NCBI RefSeq assembly: GCF_001937195.1
Contig: NZ_MSDO01000007.1
Location: forward strand, 1-64,000
DNA length: 64,000 nt
Direction of reading: 5' to 3'
Origin: Salinicola socius
GTDB lineage: Bacteria > Pseudomonadota > Gammaproteobacteria > Pseudomonadales > Halomonadaceae
Made by a program: the position numbers and the translations under genes. Shown here in pieces: positions 45,131 through 52,996 of the stretch (positions are counted from its first letter, which is position 1; each line of letters begins with the position of its first letter). A model generated the notes under the pieces. It made no database searches and was not told the origin of the DNA. It worked only from the letters and a program-made list of their open reading frames with translations.

Positions 45131-45769
45131 ATGACCTCACAGACCGTCATGGACACGCTGAAGATCTTGGGCAGTGCAACGATTCACGAAGCTCAGGGCC
45201 AGCGTGGCGCCATGGATTCCGGCATCAAGCCGCTGGATCCAACGCTGAGAATGGCCGGCAGGGCACTGACCGTGGACTGCTCGCCCGGCGACAATCTGCT
45301 GATTCACTACGCCATCTCCAAGGCAAGACCGGGTGACGTGCTGGTCGTCGATGCCAAGGGCTTCACCGAAGGAGGGCCATGGGGGGATATTCTGACGCTA
45401 GCGGCTACGCTGGCGGGCATCCGCGGCCTGATCATCGACGGCATGGTGCGTGACACCGACACCATCATCGAATCCCAGTTCCCGGTGTTCTGCCGCGGGC
45501 TCTCGATCAAGGGAACGCACAAGCATCAATCGGGCAGGGTCAACGAAACGATCCAGTGCGGCGGCGTGGCGATACGTGCCGGCGACATCGTGGTCGGCGA
45601 TCGGGATGGCGTAGTGGTAGTGGCGGCCGAGGAGCTCGATGACGTCATCAGGGCCTCCCAGGCGCGCGAAGAGAAGGAAGAGGCATTTCGCCGCGAACTG
45701 GAGCAGGGGGCCAGCACGCTCGATCTACTGAATCTACGCGGCACCCTCGATCGCCTGGGTTTGAAGTAG
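45131..45769 (+). CDS. RraA-like / HMG-CHA aldolase family protein, first paralogue
   Basis: 212 aa. The family includes the RNase E inhibitor RraA and class II pyruvate aldolases that cleave 4-hydroxy-4-methyl-2-oxoglutarate and 4-carboxy-4-hydroxy-2-oxoadipate. It has the D-x20-R-D metal-site motif I associate with the aldolases: Asp86 then Arg107-Asp108 (WGD to VRDTD). The start is set by AAGGAAC. With a carboxylate importer on one side and two 2-hydroxyacid dehydrogenases downstream, a retro-aldol role releasing pyruvate is much likelier than RNase E control. Confidence 0.85.
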   Translation: MTSQTVMDTLKILGSATIHEAQGQRGAMDSGIKPLDPTLRMAGRALTVDCSPGDNLLIHYAISKARPGDVLVVDAKGFTEGGPWGDILTLAATLAGIRGLIIDGMVRDTDTIIESQFPVFCRGLSIKGTHKHQSGRVNETIQCGGVAIRAGDIVVGDRDGVVVVAAEELDDVIRASQAREEKEEAFRRELEQGASTLDLLNLRGTLDRLGLK

Positions 45770-45860
45770 AGCCTGGCGAGTCAATGACCGGCGCGTCGCG
45801 GGATGAGGGTATCGCGCGAAGACCCAATCCCCTTGATCGCCGGCCCCGCGAGACTGACTG

Positions 45861-47204
45861 ATGGAACGCTCGATGCCGATCTCAATCCGCACCCTTCTCG
45901 CTGACGCCCGATCGGCGGTAACCCGTCGCCGGCTGGCCCGTATTCACAATTTGCACGACTTTGAGGCGGCGGCTCGTCGATACCTGCCCCACTCCGTTTT
46001 TTCCTACATCGCCAATGCCGCAGAAGATGGTCAATCGTCCAGAGCCAACCGGCATGCCTTTGGCGATTATGGCTTCATGCCACGCGTGCTGGTGGATGTC
46101 TCCCAAGTGAGCCAGGCCACGATCCTCTTCGACCTGCCGGTGTCCTCACCATTCGGTATCGCGCCGATGGGACTCGGCGCACTGTGGGCCTACCGGGCCG
46201 ATATCGTCCTCGCTGATGCCTCAGCATCGGCGGGCATCCCGATGATCATGAGCGGCTCATCGCTGATTCGCATGGAAACCCTCGCCGACCGGGGAGACGC
46301 GACCTGGTTCCAGGCCTATCTACCGGCCGGGCGCGAGGCCATTCGGTCGCTGGTGGCGCGCGTCCAGGCAGCGGGGTTCACCACGCTGGTGATTACCCTG
46401 GACACGCCGGTTGCCACGAACCCGGACAACAACCGCCGAGCCGGTTTCTCCTCCCCCATGAAGCCGTCGGTCAGACTTGCCTGGGATGGCATTTCACATC
46501 CCGGATGGCTGTTCAACACGTTCCTGAGAACGCTCCATCACCACGGGATGCCGCACTTCGAGAACAACTACGCTTCCCGCGGAGCCCCCATTTTCTCCCC
46601 CCACGTCAACCGAGACATTTCCGACCGTGGCCATTTGAACTGGGACGACCTGGCATTCATTCGCGACATCTGGCCGGGCCGGCTGGTGCTCAAGAGTGTC
46701 CTGCATCCCACCGATGCGAAAAGAGCCCAGGCGCTCGGGGTCGACGCGCTCATCGTTTCCAACCACGGCGGTCGCCAGCTGGATGGCGCGGTCTCGCCGT
46801 TGTATGCGCTGGCCGACATCATCGCGGCAGTGGGAGACCTGCCGGTCATGATCGATAGCGGATTCCGTCGCGGCACGGACGTGCTGAAAGCCCTGGCTCT
46901 CGGGGCGCGCTTCGTGTTTATCGGGCGACCGTTCGCCTATGCCGCCGCCGTCGGCGGCGAGCCGGGCGTCGCGCACGCCATCGAGCTCATGACAGCCGAG
47001 ATCCGGCGAGACATGGCACTACTGGGCATCACCCGACTAGATCAGTTGCGCCGGGATCACCTGGTCGCGCTGACCTCGATGGCGGAGCGCTGCTTGTCGA
47101 ATGACAGCGACCCAGGTCGTCACGACAGCCTGGAGCATCCGTTATGTCGAGATCATCACACCGACCGAGAGAATCATCGTCAGGAAGCGAGGACCGAAAA
47201 TTGA
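45861..47204 (+). CDS. FMN-dependent L-2-hydroxyacid dehydrogenase (LldD family)
   Basis: 447 aa by the first ATG (a second ATG at 45873 is also possible). The flavin/substrate motif SNHGGRQLDG carries the catalytic His and substrate Arg; also seen are FSYIANAAEDG and FGIAPMGLGALWAYRADI, and MIDSGFRRGTDVLKALALGA. It oxidises an L-2-hydroxy acid to the 2-oxo acid. The last 30 residues or so are His/Arg-rich and unlike the family, and overlap the next gene. Between an RraA aldolase and a D-2-hydroxyacid dehydrogenase it probably prepares a 4-hydroxy-2-oxo acid. Confidence 0.85.
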   Translation: MERSMPISIRTLLADARSAVTRRRLARIHNLHDFEAAARRYLPHSVFSYIANAAEDGQSSRANRHAFGDYGFMPRVLVDVSQVSQATILFDLPVSSPFGIAPMGLGALWAYRADIVLADASASAGIPMIMSGSSLIRMETLADRGDATWFQAYLPAGREAIRSLVARVQAAGFTTLVITLDTPVATNPDNNRRAGFSSPMKPSVRLAWDGISHPGWLFNTFLRTLHHHGMPHFENNYASRGAPIFSPHVNRDISDRGHLNWDDLAFIRDIWPGRLVLKSVLHPTDAKRAQALGVDALIVSNHGGRQLDGAVSPLYALADIIAAVGDLPVMIDSGFRRGTDVLKALALGARFVFIGRPFAYAAAVGGEPGVAHAIELMTAEIRRDMALLGITRLDQLRRDHLVALTSMAERCLSNDSDPGRHDSLEHPLCRDHHTDRENHRQEARTEN

Positions 47205-48307
47205 ATCATCAACACAGTGCGTCGACACCGCTAGAGACAACGTCGCGGCAACGGTCTCTCAACAAGTCGGTCTTCCGACTCGATGTCTGGTACGACGAAT
47301 CGATGCAGGCTATTTACAAGACCCGACCCGATATCACGCTGACCACGCTTCCCGTCACCAGCCGCCTCGACGACTGTGCAGAGGTGCTGCAGGCGGCACA
47401 CGCCTACCAGATATCTTCGGCCAAGGATGAAACGCCTCCGATCTGGTTCGCCAACGAGGCCCTGCTCGCCAGAGCGCCCAATCTTCTTTGCGTCTCCACG
47501 TCGGGGTCCGGCTATGACACGGTCGATATCGAGGCCTGCACCCGTGCCGGCGTCCTTGTGATGAATCAAGCCGGCGCCAACGCCCAATCGGTGGCCGAAC
47601 ATACCTTGGGCATGATGCTGGGAGTCAACAAGCGACTCGCGGAGAATGACCACCGCCTGAGGCAGGGCGGCACGTTCTCCCGCGAGGATCTCATGGGACG
47701 CGAGCTCCAAGGCAAGACAGTCGGATTAGTGGGCATCGGCCATATCGGAAAGCGCGTCGCCGCGCTGGCCAAAGCGTTCGGCATGGACGTGATCGCCTAT
47801 GATCCGCTCCTGGATGCGGACACGGTTCGAGAGAGAGGAGCTCGGCCGGTGGCCCTATCGGCGCTGCTGGCCGAGTCGGATATCGTATCGCTGCACTGCC
47901 CGAGGAAGACCGACACGCTTGGGATGTTTGACGCTTCCGCCTTCGCTGCCATGAAACCTGGCGCTCTCTTCGTTACCACGGCACGCGGCGGAATTCACTC
48001 GGAAGCGGCGCTGGCCGACGCACTTCGTAGCGGGCACCTCGGTGGGGCAGGTATCGATGTCTGGGACGTTGAACCCCCACCCCTGGATCATCCATTGCTG
48101 GCCATGCCCAACGTGATGGCGACGTATCACACCGCCGGCGTCACGCACGAGGCACGGCGCAATATTGCGACCTGGGCAACACGGCAACTGATCGAAACGC
48201 TGGATGGTGAATTCCTGCCACGCTTGCTCAATCCCGAAGCCTGGCCAATTTATGCTGGGCGTTACTATGCGATCTTCGGAAAATATCCAACAAAGGCTTC
48301 TCGATAA
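47144..48307 (+). CDS. D-2-hydroxyacid dehydrogenase, NAD-dependent
   Basis: 387 aa from ATG 47144 (GGAG upstream). A TTG at 47201, overlapping the previous stop as TTGA, would give 368 aa and is a good alternative. NAD-binding GLVGIGHIGKRVAALA, then catalytic Arg in TTARGGIHSE, Glu region in DVWDVEPPPLDHP and catalytic His in TYHTAGVTHEARRN. It oxidises or makes a D-2-hydroxy acid. Co-translated with the FMN enzyme, which handles the opposite configuration, so both stereoisomers of one substrate could reach the same 2-oxo acid. Confidence 0.84.
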   Translation: MSRSSHRPRESSSGSEDRKLNHQHSASTPLETTSRQRSLNKSVFRLDVWYDESMQAIYKTRPDITLTTLPVTSRLDDCAEVLQAAHAYQISSAKDETPPIWFANEALLARAPNLLCVSTSGSGYDTVDIEACTRAGVLVMNQAGANAQSVAEHTLGMMLGVNKRLAENDHRLRQGGTFSREDLMGRELQGKTVGLVGIGHIGKRVAALAKAFGMDVIAYDPLLDADTVRERGARPVALSALLAESDIVSLHCPRKTDTLGMFDASAFAAMKPGALFVTTARGGIHSEAALADALRSGHLGGAGIDVWDVEPPPLDHPLLAMPNVMATYHTAGVTHEARRNIATWATRQLIETLDGEFLPRLLNPEAWPIYAGRYYAIFGKYPTKASR

Positions 48308-48755
48308 AGCACGAAAGCCTTGGCTTCTTTTCAAGACCGCCGGCCTAGCATGTTCGTGCAATCGAGAGACCAAATCGATTGGTATCGCATCCTGGTGGTT
48401 TGATTTCGAGCGCTGGACTTGGAAATGATGACACGCCTTGACCCGGCCAGCGCCGGACTGACGCTATCCGAGTGCTATCGCCGACCGCCTGCTGGCGACG
48501 GGCGACTCGTGTCGCAGCCAGGTCAAGCGACTCTCGGCGCAGACCTTGCCTCACCCGCTGCAGCCGCTGTTGTATCAACTAACGAGGCAGCAATAACAGA
48601 TTGCGTATCGTTGCGGGGAGCATCGAATTTCTTGGGTCGCATCTAAGCTTGGCTTCATTCAATGAGGCATATAAAGTCTATTTAGTGATGCTTTATCTAC
48701 GATAAGAATTCTTTTTTAGAATAAAGCCTTCAGCCCTAGATCCAAGGATTCCCGC
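48308..48755. other. Gene-free, partly AT-rich interval upstream of lysR
   Basis: 448 bp. The first 300 bp hold short frames but nothing I can defend as a gene. The last 100 bp are AT-rich and contain an inverted repeat ATAAAG/CTTTAT (48671-48676, 48691-48696) and the LysR-type box listed next. Confidence 0.6.
48708..48722. promoter_or_regulatory. T-N11-A box ATTCTTTTTTAGAAT, probable LysR autoregulatory site
   Basis: A 15-bp near-palindrome fitting the LysR consensus T-N11-A, 33 bp upstream of the lysR ATG. It differs by a single base from ATTCTTTTTAAGAAT at 52966-52980, upstream of the rraA-aminotransferase-symporter operon. Confidence 0.65.
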
Positions 48756-49661
48756 ATGATCACCTTCAAGCAGCTCGACGCGATCTACTGGGTCAATGAG
48801 TTGGGCAGTTTCGAGGCGGCAGCCAACAAGCTGCACACCACGCAGTCGGCGATTTCCAAGCGCATCCAAGAGCTCGAGGATGCGTTCGGCGTGGCGCTGT
48901 TCGACCGCAGCCGGCGGTCCGCGCGCCTGACCGACAAGGGTCTTGAACTATTGACGCTGGGTAGAGATTTGCTGGAGCGGCGCGATCATCTGCTCGAGCG
49001 GATCAGCGATGAGTCGGTGATCCAAAGCCACTTTCGCATCGGCGTGACCGAACTCACCGGTCTGACCTGGTTGCCACAGCTGATCGAAAGCATTCGCAAG
49101 CGCTTTCCCCGGCTCAATATCGAACCGTCGATCGGCCTTAGCAGTGACCTGTTCGGAAAGCTGGAGCAGGACAAACTGGATATGGTGGTCGTCCCTGACG
49201 TGTTCTCGGATACGCGATTCGTCTCTCAGCCGCTGCAAAACGTGGAGAACGTCTGGATGGCGGCTCACGGAACAGTCGCTGAGGGTCGCGAATTGACGCT
49301 TCAGGAGATCGGCGAATTTACGGTGCTCACTCAAGGCAGCCACTCCGGCACCGGTTTGATCTACGAGCGCTGGTTCTCGCAACATGGCACGCGAATGCGC
49401 AATTCTTTGGTGAGCGATTACCTGTTGGCTCAGGTTGGCCTGACGCTGGCAGGGGTAGGTATCAGCTACCTACCCCGTCAATGCCTTCAGTTTCTGGTAA
49501 ACCGGCGGTTGCTACAGGTACTGAATACCACGCCCGGGTTGCCCCGCGTTCAATACTGCGCGCTTTACCGCAGCGATCGTCAGTCAGGTTTGAGCGCGTC
49601 GATCTGTGAGCTAGCAAAGGAGACTTGCCAATTCAGCCAACTCTATTTCGATCGCCACTGA
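48756..49661 (+). CDS. LysR-family regulator of the aminotransferase/rraA operon
   Basis: 301 aa. Helix-turn-helix at residues 2-60 (FKQLDAIYWVNELGSFEAAA, TTQSAISKRIQELEDAFG). The substrate-binding domain follows (FRIGVTELTGLTWLPQLIE, VGISYLPRQC). AAGGA precedes the ATG. It is convergent with the symporter gene at 49685. The shared T-N11-A box upstream of its own gene and of the rraA operon links it to that operon. The inducer is probably the imported amino acid or its 2-oxo acid (inferred). Confidence 0.9.
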   Translation: MITFKQLDAIYWVNELGSFEAAANKLHTTQSAISKRIQELEDAFGVALFDRSRRSARLTDKGLELLTLGRDLLERRDHLLERISDESVIQSHFRIGVTELTGLTWLPQLIESIRKRFPRLNIEPSIGLSSDLFGKLEQDKLDMVVVPDVFSDTRFVSQPLQNVENVWMAAHGTVAEGRELTLQEIGEFTVLTQGSHSGTGLIYERWFSQHGTRMRNSLVSDYLLAQVGLTLAGVGISYLPRQCLQFLVNRRLLQVLNTTPGLPRVQYCALYRSDRQSGLSASICELAKETCQFSQLYFDRH

Positions 49662-49684
49662 CCCCGCCATGTCGATCGGAAATC

Positions 49685-50938
49685 TCAAGTCTTGCTATCG
49701 ATGGGTGAAGGAGCCGGCGCCGATGCCTGGATCGTATCCAGCAGGCGCTCACTCTTCGCCACCAACAATGCGCCAATCACATCCCCGGAGACGTTGAGCG
49801 TGGTATGTCCCATGTCGACGATGCGATAGATGCCGGCAATCACGCCGACGAGTTCGAACGGCAGGTTCATCAGCTGCAGTATCAGCGTGCCCATGACGAT
49901 ACCGCCACCGGGAATGCCCGGCGCCGCCATCGAGAGGATGGTGCCGATGAAAATCACGTTCACCATCTGCGACAGGCTCAACGGCAGGTCGTAGAAGCCC
50001 GCGGCGAACACCACCAACACCGAGAGATAAGCAGCGGCCCCCATCAAATTGATCGTGGCCCCCAGCGGCAGCATGAACGAGCACAGCCATTTCGGTACGC
50101 CAAGATCCTGATTGGTGACCTTCATCGTCACCGGCAGCGTGGCGTTGCTGCTGGTGGTCGACAGGGTCATTAGCCAGATCGGCACCATCTTGCGGACGAA
50201 GCGCGAGTAGGAGATTCGTGTGAACAGCACCAGCAGGATCGATGCCAGGGTCCAGATCGCCAGCAAAGAAGCGTAGTCCGCCAGCACGAACTTGCCGATC
50301 TGACCGAAGATATCGATGCCGTAGTTGGCGACCGCGTACGCCATCAGCGCGAAGATACCGAGCGGAGAGACGGCCATGACCATGTCGAGGATACGAAACG
50401 AGACCGCCGCACCCTCGTCGAATAGCTCACGCAGCCTGGCGGCACGCTCGCCCAGCATGACCATGGCGACACCAACCAGAATGGTGAACACGATCAACTG
50501 GATGACATTGCCACTGGCCATGGCCTCGACGGGATTGCTGGGAATCATCTGAAGCAGAAACTGGCCGATATCCAAACCGTTCGCCGCTGCATTCACTGGC
50601 GCACTAGCGTCGAGATCGAGCCCCTGTCCGGGCTGAATGATGGAAGCCACGGTCAGTCCGATCATCCCGGCAATGACTGTCATCACCGTGTAGACCAACA
50701 GCGTCTTGCCACCCACTCGCTTGAGCTGCTGGACATCGCCCATGTTGGCGATGCCGCCGGCCACCGAGAAGAAGATGATTGGCACGATGAGCATCTTGAT
50801 GCCACTGATGAAGGCATCACCCAGCGGCTTGATCGCCAAGGAGAAATTCTGAAAAAGTAAACCGCAGGCAATACCCAGCACGAAGCCGATGAAAATTCGC
50901 ACGGGCAAGCCCCGAGCGCCTCGGATAGTGATCGTCAT
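49685..50938 (-). CDS. Dicarboxylate/amino acid:cation symporter (GltP/DctA family)
   Basis: 417 aa, eight-helix DAACS fold. Family motifs are MLIVPIIFFSVAGGIANMGD, TLSTTSSNATLPVTMK (serine-rich hairpin), LGATINLMGAAAYLSV and GIPGGGIVMGTLIL, followed by RIVDMGHTTLNVSGDVIGAL. It imports dicarboxylates or acidic amino acids with H+ or Na+. Third gene of the rraA-aminotransferase-symporter operon (60 bp after the aminotransferase). Confidence 0.92.
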   Translation of the reverse strand: MTITIRGARGLPVRIFIGFVLGIACGLLFQNFSLAIKPLGDAFISGIKMLIVPIIFFSVAGGIANMGDVQQLKRVGGKTLLVYTVMTVIAGMIGLTVASIIQPGQGLDLDASAPVNAAANGLDIGQFLLQMIPSNPVEAMASGNVIQLIVFTILVGVAMVMLGERAARLRELFDEGAAVSFRILDMVMAVSPLGIFALMAYAVANYGIDIFGQIGKFVLADYASLLAIWTLASILLVLFTRISYSRFVRKMVPIWLMTLSTTSSNATLPVTMKVTNQDLGVPKWLCSFMLPLGATINLMGAAAYLSVLVVFAAGFYDLPLSLSQMVNVIFIGTILSMAAPGIPGGGIVMGTLILQLMNLPFELVGVIAGIYRIVDMGHTTLNVSGDVIGALLVAKSERLLDTIQASAPAPSPIDSKT

Positions 50939-50998
50939 GAGAACCTCGTTGTCGTCATTGTGAATTGTTAGATGGTTGCCATCAGGGTGCCGCCCGTA

Positions 50999-52204
50999 TC
51001 AGCGCAACGCACGGCATGCTTCGCCGAGCCGTCGACACCCCTCTTGAATCGCGGCCTCACCGATAGCGAAGGAGAGCCGGACATAGGGGGACAGCCCGTA
51101 GGCCTTGCCGCTGACCCCCGCCACCCCGACCGATTCGAGCCAATAGAGCACCACGTCATCGTCACTCCGGAGTCGCTGCCCGGTCGGCGTCTCGCGACCG
51201 ATCAGACCACCGACATCGAGATAGACGTAGAAGGCGCCATCCGGGGCGAAACTACTCACACCGATCACCGACTGAAGCCCCTCCAACATCAGCCGTCGAC
51301 GCTCGGTATAACGAGCGGCCATCTCGCGCACCGGTGCCTGGTCACCAGAGAAGGCCGCCACCGCGGCAGCCTGGCTGAGTGAACTCGGGCAGGTCGTCGT
51401 CTGCGAGATCAGCTTGACGATCCCCCGCACCAGATCGCTCGGCCCGGCACCGAAACCGATGCGCCATCCCGTCATGGCATAGCCCTTGGAGGCGCCATTG
51501 ACGATCAGCGTGCGCGCCTTGAGGTCCGGTGCGACGTTGATCAGGGAAAGATGGCAGGCCGGCGCATAGACGAAGTGCTCGTAGATCTCGTCGGAGATCA
51601 CGCCCACATGGGGGTTCTCGCGAAGCACAGCCGCCAGGGCATCGAGTTCAGCCGCGGTATAGACCGCACCGGTGGGATTGGACGGCGTATTGAGCACCAG
51701 CCAACGTGTCTTGCGGGTAATCGCGCAGGCCAAGGCCTTCGCCGTAAGTTTGAAACCACAGGTGGCATCGCAGATGACGATGCGCGGCACGCCCTCATTG
51801 AGCGCGACGAGGTCGGGATAGGAGACCCAATACGGCGCCGGCACGATCACCTCGTCGCCGGGATTCAGCGTTGCCGCCAAAGCGTGATAGAGGATTGGCT
51901 TGCCACCGGCACCGATTACGATCTCGTCGCGGGTGTAGTCGAGCCCGTTGTCACGTGCGAGCTTGTCGGCGACTGCCTGGCGAAGCGTCGGCGTGCCCGC
52001 TGACGGCGTATAGTGGGTATCGCCCGCTTTCAGTGCCGCGATCGCCGCCTCGGCAATATGCGCCGGCGTATCGAAATCGGGCTCACCGATGGTGAAGTTG
52101 ATGATATCCCTGCCCTGGGCGCGCAGTTCGGTGACGCGGGCATTGGCTTCGACGCTGGGTGACGGCTGAATGCGCGCAAGGCGATCGGCAAACGGTTGGC
52201 TCAT
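50999..52204 (-). CDS. Class I/II PLP aminotransferase, aspartate-aminotransferase type
   Basis: 401 aa, fold-type I. The PLP lysine is Lys240 in NGASKGYAMTGWRIGFG; NTPSNPTGAVY and DEIYEHFVY are the other cofactor-contact regions. It resembles the AspC/AAT-I-gamma group. Its ATG overlaps the rraA-like stop by four bases (ATGA), so transamination and the aldolase step are translationally coupled. I infer that it converts an imported 4-hydroxyglutamate-type amino acid to the 2-oxo acid. General aspartate or aromatic transamination remains possible. Confidence 0.88.
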   Translation of the reverse strand: MSQPFADRLARIQPSPSVEANARVTELRAQGRDIINFTIGEPDFDTPAHIAEAAIAALKAGDTHYTPSAGTPTLRQAVADKLARDNGLDYTRDEIVIGAGGKPILYHALAATLNPGDEVIVPAPYWVSYPDLVALNEGVPRIVICDATCGFKLTAKALACAITRKTRWLVLNTPSNPTGAVYTAAELDALAAVLRENPHVGVISDEIYEHFVYAPACHLSLINVAPDLKARTLIVNGASKGYAMTGWRIGFGAGPSDLVRGIVKLISQTTTCPSSLSQAAAVAAFSGDQAPVREMAARYTERRRLMLEGLQSVIGVSSFAPDGAFYVYLDVGGLIGRETPTGQRLRSDDDVVLYWLESVGVAGVSGKAYGLSPYVRLSFAIGEAAIQEGCRRLGEACRALR

Positions 52205-52884
52205 GCGGACTCCCTGCCGTACTCGAGCCCCTGCGCCGACAGCACTGCATCGAGCCAGCTTTGATGATGCGCACCAGTGGCGATTTCCTCCATGATGCCA
52301 GCTTCCTTCTGATCGCTGGCATGGGCCGCAGCGATCAGCGACTCAGCCTCCGACTGAGGGAAGGTGACCAGCCCATCCGCGTCGCCGACGACGATGTCGC
52401 CCGGATTGACCACCTGACCGCCAACCGAAACCGGCACGTTGAGCGCGCCGGGGCCGTGCTTGTAAGGGCCGCGATGCACGGAACCCCGGGCGTAACACGG
52501 CAGGCTGTCGCCCGCGAACGCCTCGACGTCGCGAATGGCGCCGTCCACCACGAAACCCGCGCAACCGCGCTGCTGGGCATATTGCTTGATCAGATCACCG
52601 ATCAAGGCATTGTCGAGGTGCCCCCCACCTTCTAGCACCAGGACATGCCCGGGGCGGATCAGCGTCAGTGCCTGGTAGATATAGAGATTATCGCCGGGGC
52701 GGCACTTGACCGTGAACGCGGTGCCGACCAGTTTGGTGCCATCGTGGTAGGGCGTTAGCCCCCGGATGCCGCTCAACCGATCGAGGTTGTCACTGAGATG
52801 CGGCGTGACGATGCTCTGAAGCGCCTCGATAAGCTCAGGATCGGCCAGCGTGGGAACGGTAGGAACGTGGGGGGAAAGACTCAT
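52201..52884 (-). CDS. RraA-like / HMG-CHA aldolase family protein, second paralogue
   Basis: 227 aa. It also has the aldolase-type D-x20-R-D motif: Asp97 then Arg118-Asp119 (IGD to AIRDVE). Start ATG 52884 follows CGGAG; the frame runs ten codons further. First gene of the operon with an aspartate-type aminotransferase and a DAACS symporter, downstream of the LysR-type box. Clearly related to the paralogue at 45131 (shared CRPGDNL/CSPGDNL, DG-x-x-RD, NPGDIVVGDADG-like ends) but too different for a recent duplication. Confidence 0.85.
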   Translation of the reverse strand: MSLSPHVPTVPTLADPELIEALQSIVTPHLSDNLDRLSGIRGLTPYHDGTKLVGTAFTVKCRPGDNLYIYQALTLIRPGHVLVLEGGGHLDNALIGDLIKQYAQQRGCAGFVVDGAIRDVEAFAGDSLPCYARGSVHRGPYKHGPGALNVPVSVGGQVVNPGDIVVGDADGLVTFPQSEAESLIAAAHASDQKEAGIMEEIATGAHHQSWLDAVLSAQGLEYGRESA

Positions 52885-52965
52885 GTCGGACTCCGGGCTT
52901 GCGGTTTCGATCACGGTAAGCGACGGCTATAAACTCAAAAAAGCGATATTTTTGTATCTTTAGAC

Positions 52966-52980
52966 ATTCTTTTTAAGAAT
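52966..52980. promoter_or_regulatory. T-N11-A box ATTCTTTTTAAGAAT upstream of the second rraA operon
   Basis: Perfect 6-bp arms ATTCTT/AAGAAT around TTT, about 80 bp upstream of the rraA-like ATG and 16 bp past the gltS stop. It is near-identical to the box in front of lysR at 48708. It could also act as a weak terminator for gltS. Confidence 0.6.
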
Positions 52981-52996
52981 CTTTTGCCGTGCGCTA

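Noticed and set aside
48419-48646. 75-codon frame upstream of lysR
   Set aside because: No ribosome-binding site, no recognisable sequence, and it sits in a region of declining GC.
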